DNA of 41,337 bases from an uncultured Saprospiraceae bacterium. GTDB taxonomy: Bacteria > Bacteroidota > Bacteroidia > Chitinophagales > Saprospiraceae. The notes below the pieces were generated by a model. That model was not told where the DNA came from, made no database searches, and saw only the letters and a list, made by a program, of their open reading frames with translations. Of this stretch, positions 35,632-41,337 are shown in pieces. Each line of letters opens with the position of its first letter. The stretch's first letter is position 1. Position numbers and translations under genes: made by a program. The stretch covers positions 1 to 41,337 of the forward strand of contig CALLPK010000091.1 of NCBI GenBank assembly GCA_938015415.1, read 5' to 3'.

Positions 35632-38052
35632 GATAATCAATCAACTATTACAACACCCACGACGCCTGATCGCTTACCAGATCCACTCTTACACGAATTT
35701 GAGCAACGGGCTATTCATCTCATTACCGAAGCATACAGCAGTGAGACGCAGGAGACGACTCATATTTCTTTATTAGCAGATGGACTAGTCGAACTAAGTG
35801 AACAGGCCTCTGAAATCGGTGATTTGGCCTACCAACATTTATTATCGGTAGAACCCAACCGTTTTGAGGATTACCTGATTACTTTTGATTGGTCAGAAAG
35901 GGTAAAATATTTTTTATTATTGTGGCGGGATATTTTATTTGAAGAACATAAAACCTTTCTGCGAGTATCGGATGGAGACGTTAGTTTACAAGCCTTTCAA
36001 CAACAAAAAATAAAATCACGTGATTTGCTTTTTGAGCTGAGTAATGATTTAAAAAACTATCTGGAGGCAACTATAAAGGCAACTCCGAACCACCAAAAAG
36101 TGAGAGATGTGTGGTATCTCCAAACTAACCCCTGGCCCGTCTATCAAGTTCAATTCACTCGATTTCAGGAACAAGCAGAAGAACTAAAAAAGCAATTTCA
36201 AGCACTCTGGAATTCATCAGGTGCCTACGTGGTCATCAATAGCCATTTTGTCGATACCTTTAATAATTATCTGAAGACAATTGAACAGGTTAAAGCAGAA
36301 ATCATTTCCATTCGGGAAGGTATAAAAGAAAAGGGAGATGAACCTATTTCAATCGACGTGGTAAACCAATTGGAAGAGGTAGATCGTAAAATTTTAATTT
36401 CCAGTAAACTAGCAAAATTCAACTCTGATCTGAACGACCAAATTCAAGAATTGCCAAAGAAGATGAAGGTAAACGTGTCCTTTGAGGAAGGCCGCTTATT
36501 ATACAAGGAGCTAAATGTCCGGCAATCTACCCGCGAATGGATCGAATCAGAAGTAATGTCGGAAGTTTATGAATTTTTTCAAATTAGTAATAATATTCAT
36601 AGTCGCCTAAACCTGGCCATTGAAAACATTAGAAATCTAATTCAAAATGAACGTCTGGAAGATCAGCCCCACCCTACAGATGATATCTTGCAGATTTTAC
36701 AAAATCTCACCAAAAATTTAGACAAAAGTGGTGAAACCATTCTCAGATTACGGGAAGATGTAAAAAATCAACTGGGCAAAACACTCGGTGTTTCAAAAGT
36801 TTTTCAGGAAGATTTTCTTTCTCTCTCTTTCCAATCTACGATCAACCAATATCGCCGTTATCAGATCGCCTGGTGGGAAAAATTAAAAATGTGGATCAAA
36901 GAAAAAGGATACTTCATTAAGCAATACCGAAAAAGTATTCGTGAGGAAGAAGTTATGTCCGTTTCCGAAAAAATAGTCCGCGTCGTACGGGCGCGTACCG
37001 TTCAAGCTGATAATTTACACTACACCAATATTTTTATGACCCGTGGATATATCGGTAGTTCTTTTTGGGTGGGGCGCATAGATGAGCTAAATCACATCAG
37101 TACGCAAATCGAAAACTGGCGATTAGGTTTTAGAGGAGCACTACTGCTGACCGGGAAAAGATTTTCTGGAAAAACATTGTTAGGTCAATTAGTCAATCAT
37201 AACTATTTCGCGGATAATGCCATTGCCCTTAACCCCGAGAATAGGATTACCATCCAGGGACGAACTTTTGAGACCACAATGGATCTTGGAGCAAGCCTGG
37301 ACTTTGTACTGAAGTATGTACAAGAACCCACGATGATTTGGATCGATGATTTGGAACTTTGGCAGGATGACAAAATAACTTTGAGCCAGAATGTTCGCCG
37401 CCTCATCCGCGCAATTGACCAAAATTCAGGTCGGATTTTCTTCATGGTTTCGACGAGTAACTGGCTGCACAATCAACTCAAGCAGTGGTTTGATATTGAA
37501 AAGATTTTTCAAACAGAAATCACGCTGGACCGTATGAGTCTGGAGAATATAAAGCAAGCAGTATTGATTCGACATAGCGCCACCCACATGCAACTCGTCA
37601 ATTTAGAAGGAGAGGAATTTAATTCTAAAGAACTAGATAAACTAGTGGCTCGATTGTATCGGTTATCCGAAGGAAATATTGGACAGGTCATGCACCACTG
37701 GGCCGCATTGATGCATAAATACAATGACGAAAAGGTCCAGCCACATTCCGAAACTATGTTTACATTGCCCAAGTTTATTAATCCGGATATTGCGGTACTT
37801 CTACGCTCCATCATGATCGAACGAAGAACCAACGAATACCGATTACTAAAATATTTGGGTCCGGCTTTTAAAACCATTTACCGCCCCATTTTACAACGGG
37901 CTTTAAATTTAGGTCTCGTGCAACGAAACATGAACGGCTGGCTCGAAGTCAATCCAATGGTAGTCAATGAAGTAGGTCGTTTACTGGACGAACAACAGTA
38001 CCTGGAATTTGACGGAAAAAAAGGATATACCAATCATCAATCAATAATTTAG
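35629..38052 (+). CDS. Large P-loop (AAA+/STAND-like) ATPase, first gene of an ion-transport unit
   Basis: The 807-residue protein has about 480 residues of mostly helical, charged sequence, probably with coiled coils, but no recognised domain. A P-loop NTPase module follows: Walker A GKRFSGKT (509-516), Walker B MIWIDD (Asp573, Asp574), and a segment FMVSTSNWLHNQL like sensor 1. A winged-helix-like C-terminus (RLLKYLGPAFKTIYRPIL, LGLVQRNMNGWLEV) ends the protein. The layout resembles STAND or AAA+ regulators. The stop is 1 nt before the MscS-like gene, which points to translational coupling. The first in-frame ATG is at about codon 270, so start must be TTG at 35629 or rarer (ATT at 35647). 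Confidence 0.82.
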   Translation: MDNQSTITTPTTPDRLPDPLLHEFEQRAIHLITEAYSSETQETTHISLLADGLVELSEQASEIGDLAYQHLLSVEPNRFEDYLITFDWSERVKYFLLLWRDILFEEHKTFLRVSDGDVSLQAFQQQKIKSRDLLFELSNDLKNYLEATIKATPNHQKVRDVWYLQTNPWPVYQVQFTRFQEQAEELKKQFQALWNSSGAYVVINSHFVDTFNNYLKTIEQVKAEIISIREGIKEKGDEPISIDVVNQLEEVDRKILISSKLAKFNSDLNDQIQELPKKMKVNVSFEEGRLLYKELNVRQSTREWIESEVMSEVYEFFQISNNIHSRLNLAIENIRNLIQNERLEDQPHPTDDILQILQNLTKNLDKSGETILRLREDVKNQLGKTLGVSKVFQEDFLSLSFQSTINQYRRYQIAWWEKLKMWIKEKGYFIKQYRKSIREEEVMSVSEKIVRVVRARTVQADNLHYTNIFMTRGYIGSSFWVGRIDELNHISTQIENWRLGFRGALLLTGKRFSGKTLLGQLVNHNYFADNAIALNPENRITIQGRTFETTMDLGASLDFVLKYVQEPTMIWIDDLELWQDDKITLSQNVRRLIRAIDQNSGRIFFMVSTSNWLHNQLKQWFDIEKIFQTEITLDRMSLENIKQAVLIRHSATHMQLVNLEGEEFNSKELDKLVARLYRLSEGNIGQVMHHWAALMHKYNDEKVQPHSETMFTLPKFINPDIAVLLRSIMIERRTNEYRLLKYLGPAFKTIYRPILQRALNLGLVQRNMNGWLEVNPMVVNEVGRLLDEQQYLEFDGKKGYTNHQSII

Positions 38053-38053
38053 T

Positions 38054-38779
38054 ATGCTGGAAGATTTGAGTATTAGTTGGAGCCGCTGGTTTATTTTAAT
38101 TCTTATCGTATTAGGAATTTTTATGCTCGTGGGATTTATCATAAAATTAATCGAGCGCAACACGCGTACTGGCTATTTTTCCAGTCGTACTATCCGGTAT
38201 CTCCATAAATTTAGAATTTTGATGGAACCGTTTGGGATCGGTATTATTTTGATGACCTTTGCCTTGATCAATCCATTGGTACACGGCTCGTTTATTTTGA
38301 TTAGTCTGGCTCTCGCTTTTATCCCACTAAAAAATTATTTTACGGGACATTTATTACTATTGAATGATACCTTTTCTGAAGGCCAGCGTATTAAAGTCAA
38401 TGGTAGCGAAGGAGTAATTGACGAAATCGACCGTTTGGGACTGACATTACAAATCAAGGAGGGTGTTCGTTTTATTAATTACTCTACGCTAATTACCGAT
38501 GGTTTTACTAAAATGGAAGGAGAAAGACTGGAGGGCATCAATTTTTTACAAATCGTTCCTCCGGAAGAAATGGAAGATAAAAGTATGCGTAAGTTAAGAG
38601 ATAAATTATTTGCCTGCCCATACATTGACTGGTTTTATCCACCTGAAATTAGCATAGCCGACCAGCCCAACCAACAAATTGCTTACAAAGCAAGACTAAG
38701 GGTGCGGCAGGATCAGCATCTTAAACACCTGATGAAGTTGCTCGAAGATTGGGGCTACCAGTGTCGGCCTATTCTGTAA
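38054..38779 (+). CDS. Small MscS-like mechanosensitive channel
   Basis: The 241-residue protein has three hydrophobic segments (about 12-33, 56-73, 78-95). The conserved beta domain of MscS follows: FTGHLLLLNDTFSEGQRIKV, NGSEGVIDEIDRLGLTL and a FINYSTLIT segment in place of the usual PN-x-L motif. The C-terminal domain is shorter than in E. coli MscS (286 residues). It would form an inner-membrane pore. It lies 1 nt after the ATPase gene and 52 nt before the antiporter, so one operon is likely. The ATPase may gate or assemble it (inference). Confidence 0.82.
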   Translation: MLEDLSISWSRWFILILIVLGIFMLVGFIIKLIERNTRTGYFSSRTIRYLHKFRILMEPFGIGIILMTFALINPLVHGSFILISLALAFIPLKNYFTGHLLLLNDTFSEGQRIKVNGSEGVIDEIDRLGLTLQIKEGVRFINYSTLITDGFTKMEGERLEGINFLQIVPPEEMEDKSMRKLRDKLFACPYIDWFYPPEISIADQPNQQIAYKARLRVRQDQHLKHLMKLLEDWGYQCRPIL

Positions 38780-38831
38780 TAATATTAGACTTTGATAGAA
38801 TTAAATTTAAAAAGATTATTAAAATAAAGAA

Positions 38832-40118
38832 ATGTTAGAACCATATAATCTACTCATCGAATCCAGTCTTATTCTGCTGCTATCTTTTACTTTTGGTGAA
38901 ATTTCTAAAAAAACGAGTATACCATCGGTACTGATGTTGATCGTTCTGGGTATTGTCATTAAACTCGGAATTGATAATATTATTATTCCCGAAGACCCTT
39001 ACGATTTTTTTCCTTATTTAGAAATTTTGGGAATCGTCGGACTAATTATGATCGTACTGGAGGCTGCGCTCGAATTGGAACTCAAACCAGAGAAATATAT
39101 ACCGATTGCCAAGGCTTTTGGAATTGCTGCGGTAGGACTGATTTTGTCTACCTGGGCAGCCGCAGAAATTTTAAAGGTAGCTTTTAAAATGGAAACAGCT
39201 AATGCATGGTTATATGCTACTCCTCTTTCCATTTTATCAAGTGCGATTATTATTCCGAGTGTCAGCGGATTGCGGCCAGACAAAAAAGAGTTTCATATTT
39301 ATGAAAGCACGTTTTCCGATATTCTAGGTATTATTTTATTCTATTTTTTAAGTGGTAAATTATTAGCCGAAGTAGATCCTATTGGTCATCCTGGAGGTGG
39401 CGCAGTAGGCTATGCGGGTACCATCGGACTAACGGTTGTTTTATCTTTAATCGCCAGTTATATTATTGTATTAATATTTCAAAATATCAAAAGTCACGTA
39501 AAACTATTTTTACTAATTGCGGTATTATTGCTTCTGTACTCTGTTGGTAAAAAAATGCATTTATCTTCACTGATCATTATTTTGGTCTTTGGATTATTGA
39601 TTGCCAATATGAGATTATTTTTCTCCTGGGGACCCTTAAAAAAATTACTGAAATATAAAGAAGCGCTTCATATCTACGAAGGACTCCACGTCATTACTAT
39701 GGAAACTGCTTTTGTAGTTCGTACCTTTTTCTTCGTTATTTTTGGAATTATTATCAAACTAGAAACCTTGGCCAGCCTAAAAGTAGCTGCGGTTAGTATT
39801 GGTATTATCATCTCAATTTATGCCATTCGCTTTGTCATTTTGCGGATAATGATTGGTAAAGATATTTTACCACAACTATTTGTAGCACCTCGTGGATTGA
39901 TTACTGTTTTGTTATTTTATGCGATCCCGGAACAACTTCAAGACCCAGTTTTTGAAGAAGGGATTTTATTATTCATTATTATTGGTACCAGCTTAATCAT
40001 GACTTTTGCAATGATCAGCGATAAAAATCGATCAGGCGTGGCCGTCAAAAAAGCGGAGCGTAATATTGTGGGATCAGAACCCTGGACGGCGCCAACGGTG
40101 ATAAACAAGGAGAACTAA
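38832..40118 (+). CDS. Cation:proton antiporter (CPA superfamily)
   Basis: The 428-residue protein has about twelve membrane helices without an obvious RCK/TrkA-N domain at the C-terminus. Family marks include FGEISKKTSIPSVLMLIVLG, LEAALELELKPEKY and IPSVSGLRPDKKEFHIYEST, followed by FSDILGI, which holds the transport aspartate where many relatives have ND. It exchanges Na+ or K+ for H+ and so affects pH and volume. It is the third gene of the ATPase-MscS unit and is followed by a strong terminator. The ion is not determined. Confidence 0.88.
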   Translation: MLEPYNLLIESSLILLLSFTFGEISKKTSIPSVLMLIVLGIVIKLGIDNIIIPEDPYDFFPYLEILGIVGLIMIVLEAALELELKPEKYIPIAKAFGIAAVGLILSTWAAAEILKVAFKMETANAWLYATPLSILSSAIIIPSVSGLRPDKKEFHIYESTFSDILGIILFYFLSGKLLAEVDPIGHPGGGAVGYAGTIGLTVVLSLIASYIIVLIFQNIKSHVKLFLLIAVLLLLYSVGKKMHLSSLIIILVFGLLIANMRLFFSWGPLKKLLKYKEALHIYEGLHVITMETAFVVRTFFFVIFGIIIKLETLASLKVAAVSIGIIISIYAIRFVILRIMIGKDILPQLFVAPRGLITVLLFYAIPEQLQDPVFEEGILLFIIIGTSLIMTFAMISDKNRSGVAVKKAERNIVGSEPWTAPTVINKEN

Positions 40119-40142
40119 CATAAACATACTTACTATAAAAAA

Positions 40143-40174
40143 GACTCCCTTTTATCTTACAATAAAAGGGAGTC
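40143..40174. terminator. Bidirectional intrinsic terminator between the antiporter and the tRNA array
   Basis: GACTCCCTTTTAT and ATAAAAGGGAGTC form a perfect 13-bp stem with a 6-nt loop. On the minus strand the right arm is followed by TTTTTT, so it is strongest for the tRNA transcript; on the plus strand it ends the antiporter operon. Confidence 0.85.
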
Positions 40175-40353
40175 GGTATTTTCTCCACCAGCTAAATTGC
40201 TCACACGCTTTGACCGATTTTTCAACTTGTTGAATAATGACATCTTGCTTTATTTTATTTTAAATTAAAAAAAGAGAAAAACAGAAAGTGTGTAAAGTTT
40301 GGTTGAAGTAAGACTTTATTCATTACTTTTTTTGCAGTCTTTAAGTACTGCGT

Positions 40354-40430
40354 TGGTATTCCCGACGGGGCTCGAACCCGTAATCTCTGCTGTGAAAGAG
40401 CAGTGACTTAACCAATTCGTCCACAGGAAC
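40354..40430 (-). tRNA. tRNA-Glu(TTC)
   Basis: The acceptor GTTCCTG pairs with CGGGAAT (two G-T pairs), discriminator A. The anticodon arm is CTGCT-CTTTCAC-AGCAG, giving anticodon TTC for Glu. The T arm ACGGG-TTCGAGC-CCCGT is perfect. CCA is encoded after the discriminator, unlike the other tRNAs of the array. It is the last gene of the array, about 180 nt before the terminator. Confidence 0.9.
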
Positions 40431-40442
40431 ATTTTAAAAAAG

Positions 40443-40516
40443 TTACCCCGATGGGGATCGAACCCATAACCCACGGTTTAAAAGACCGTTACTCTAGCCA
40501 ATTGAGCTACGAGGTA
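40443..40516 (-). tRNA. tRNA-Lys(TTT)
   Basis: The acceptor TACCTCG pairs with CGGGGTA (one T-G), discriminator A. The D arm GCTC...GAGT is normal; the anticodon arm ACGGT-CTTTTAA-ACCGT carries TTT for Lys; the T arm ATGGG-TTCGATC-CCCAT is perfect. CCA is not encoded. It is 12 nt from both neighbours (Trp upstream, Glu downstream). Confidence 0.93.
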
Positions 40517-40528
40517 ATTCTATTCTTG

Positions 40529-40599
40529 CAGAAGTATAGGGATTCGAACCCTAACAAAGCAGTTTTGGAGACCACTTGACACAGCCGACGCTTACTTCT
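40529..40599 (-). tRNA. tRNA-Trp(CCA) with abnormal D arm
   Basis: The acceptor AGAAGTA/TACTTCT is a perfect 7-bp stem with discriminator G. The anticodon loop CTCCAAA gives CCA for Trp, with a stem GTGGT/ACTGC that has two wobble pairs. The T arm TAGGG-TTCGAAT-CCCTA is perfect. The D arm does not show the normal GCTC/GAGC pairing; at best GCG pairs with TGT by wobble around TCGGCTG. It is 71 nt long, and CCA is not encoded. Confidence 0.75.
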
Positions 40600-40793
40600 A
40601 TTTTTTATTCAGTAATGAAAAATTAATAATGTCCGCTGTCGTGTTTATTTAATTGGATAATAGTCATCATTCATTTTTTCTTTTCAGGGAATAGTATTAC
40701 TTTAATCCAAACAAAAAAACATTACTATAAGTCTTCAAAAAGAAAATCCTAAAGTTATTAACCTCTATACTACGATCTTCTAAACAATAACTT

Positions 40794-40850
40794 AATGAAT
40801 AATGCCTTCTATACCTAGAATCACAAATACGATAGATGGCATTATTCATT
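40794..40850. repeat. Long hairpin in the tRNA array spacer
   Basis: AATGAATAATGCC (40794-40806) and GGCATTATTCATT (40838-40850) are a perfect 13-bp inverted repeat. Inside it, after one mismatch, TCTAT pairs with ATAGA around a loop of 19 nt. No T-arm or anticodon pattern is visible, so it is not an unrecognised tRNA. The rest of the 281-nt spacer between tRNA-Phe and tRNA-Trp is AT-rich, without a gene. Confidence 0.75.
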
Positions 40851-40880
40851 CTCTCTCTCATTATTAATTAAAAATCACAG

Positions 40881-40952
40881 TGGCAATACGGGAATCGAAC
40901 CCTACCCTTTCCGGCTTCAACGGAATGCTCTCACCTGGTGAGCTATATTGCC
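40881..40952 (-). tRNA. tRNA-Phe(GAA) with defective T arm
   Basis: The acceptor GGCAATA pairs with TATTGCC, discriminator A. The D arm GCTC/GAGC is normal and the anticodon arm TTCCG-TTGAAGC-CGGAA carries GAA for Phe. In the T arm only GGG/CCC around TTCGATT can pair; the next two positions are A-G and T-T, and the 3' strand seems one base short. CCA is not encoded. Processing or stability may be reduced. Confidence 0.8.
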
Positions 40953-40959
40953 ATTTATG

Positions 40960-41033
40960 TTCCGATGGATGGATTCGAACCACCAACCTCTTACGTATCA
41001 GGTAAGTGCGCTAACCAATTGCGCCACACCAGA
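40960..41033 (-). tRNA. tRNA-Ile(GAT)
   Basis: The acceptor TCTGGTG pairs with CATCGGA with two wobble pairs, discriminator A. The D arm GCGC/GCGC, the anticodon arm CTTAC-CTGATAC-GTAAG (anticodon GAT, Ile) and the T arm GGTGG-TTCGAAT-CCATC are complete. CCA is not encoded. It is 7 nt from tRNA-Phe and 9 nt from tRNA-Thr. Confidence 0.93.
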
Positions 41034-41042
41034 GTCTTTTCG

Positions 41043-41114
41043 AGCTGATGACCGGAGTCGAACCGATAATCCCCTAATTACAAGTTAGGTGCATTGCCGT
41101 TTTGCTACATCAGC
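41043..41114 (-). tRNA. tRNA-Thr(TGT)
   Basis: The acceptor GCTGATG/CATCAGC is perfect, discriminator T. The anticodon arm CCTAA-CTTGTAA-TTAGG gives TGT for Thr. The T arm ATCGG-TTCGACT-CCGGT has one wobble pair. The D arm is short (GC/GC around AAAACGGCAAT). CCA is not encoded. Confidence 0.9.
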
Positions 41115-41140
41115 TTTTTTTAATAATTCATTAAAAATTG

Positions 41141-41213
41141 CGTCTCAGATAGGATTCGAACCTATATTCCTCACCTTAACAGAGTGTCGCTTTACCAAAT
41201 TTAGGTTGATTGC
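41141..41213 (-). tRNA. tRNA-Asn(GTT)-like gene lacking a matching 5' acceptor strand
   Basis: The T arm ATAGG-TTCGAAT-CCTAT is perfect and the anticodon loop CTGTTAA carries GTT for Asn on a four-pair stem (CACT/GGTG). The 3' acceptor strand is CTGAGAC with discriminator G, but the expected 5' strand (GTCTCAG) is not found; the D region is also atypical, with only TTTGGTA recognisable. The 5' end is set by length only. It begins right after the stop of the small frame at 41215, so its 5' half may have been replaced. Confidence 0.5.
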
Positions 41214-41214
41214 A

Positions 41215-41337
41215 TCAAATGATAGATTTTAGAACCTTTACCAAGAACTGCTCATTCCAGGCAGCTCTTTTTCGTATCTTTTTGAGACTATCTTTATTTT
41301 TATGTTTCAGTAATAATTGCAAAGCCATTTTTCTTAA
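41215..41337 (-). CDS. C-terminal end of, or a small, basic protein at the window edge
   Basis: The frame is open from the window edge to a TGA at 41215-41217. It contains an ATG at 41328 that would give 37 residues, but it may continue further upstream outside the window. The visible sequence is rich in Lys/Arg (LLLKHKNKDSLKKIRKR). No family is recognised. It precedes the tRNA array on the same strand. Confidence 0.3.
   Translation of the reverse strand, partial: LRKMALQLLLKHKNKDSLKKIRKRAAWNEQFLVKVLKSII

Noticed and set aside
40354-41213. CRISPR array suggested by regularly spaced similar elements
   Set aside because: The shared parts are TTCGA T-loops of different tRNAs; there are no identical direct repeats.

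Overview
The window comes from a member of the Bacteroidota. The evidence is two proteins ending in type IX secretion (Por) sorting tails, many TAnnTTTG promoter -7 boxes, a TPR/BlaI/M56 operon, an OmpA-like protein and a large outer-membrane barrel protein. AlkB, FTCD, a MORN/YwqK protein and many large secreted proteins would suit a marine or environmental member such as Saprospiria, but the sequence does not fix the genus. No phage structural genes, insertion sequences or CRISPR arrays are visible.

Layout. 1-3.1 kb (-): TPR lipid/secretory protein, BlaI-type repressor and an M56 membrane peptidase fused to an M23 endopeptidase domain, cut by the window edge; a 20-bp palindrome lies just upstream of the operon. 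3.3-4.9 kb (+): secreted amidohydrolase whose arginine codon usage switches inside the gene, marking a composition junction. 4.9-8.4 kb (-): two secreted proteins, one a multidomain CE4-like deacetylase. 8.7-11.8 kb (-): ferredoxin-reductase fusion, and an ECF sigma factor with an overlapping putative anti-sigma factor behind a small secreted protein. 11.9-16.4 kb (+): AlkB-type monooxygenase, GT2 glycosyltransferase and a T9SS cargo protein. 16.5-21.7 kb (-): a GT-C-like membrane gene broken by a 19-bp tandem duplication, a LysE exporter, a secreted protein and bifunctional FTCD whose stop codon lies inside a REP-like palindrome. 22-27 kb (+): cytochrome c, MORN/YwqK protein, secreted protein and a GT39-like transferase with no ATG start. 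27-32.2 kb (-): OmpA-family protein and a 1255-residue lipoprotein combining a degenerate metallophosphatase domain, a kinase-like motif region and an Omp85-like barrel. 32.4-35.4 kb (+): coiled-coil membrane protein, Nudix hydrolase and sorbosone-dehydrogenase-like lipoprotein.

35.6-40.1 kb (+) is a compact three-gene unit: a large P-loop ATPase, a short MscS-like channel and a cation:proton antiporter. It is the best candidate for an undescribed system, an ATP-dependent controller of ion flux. 40.35-41.2 kb (-) holds an array of seven tRNA genes (Asn, Thr, Ile, Phe, Trp, Lys, Glu); three have clearly abnormal arms, which suggests an acquired or decaying tRNA array. A shared terminator hairpin separates the array from the antiporter.

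All functional calls rest on motifs read by eye. No homology search, folding program or codon-usage statistic was run.
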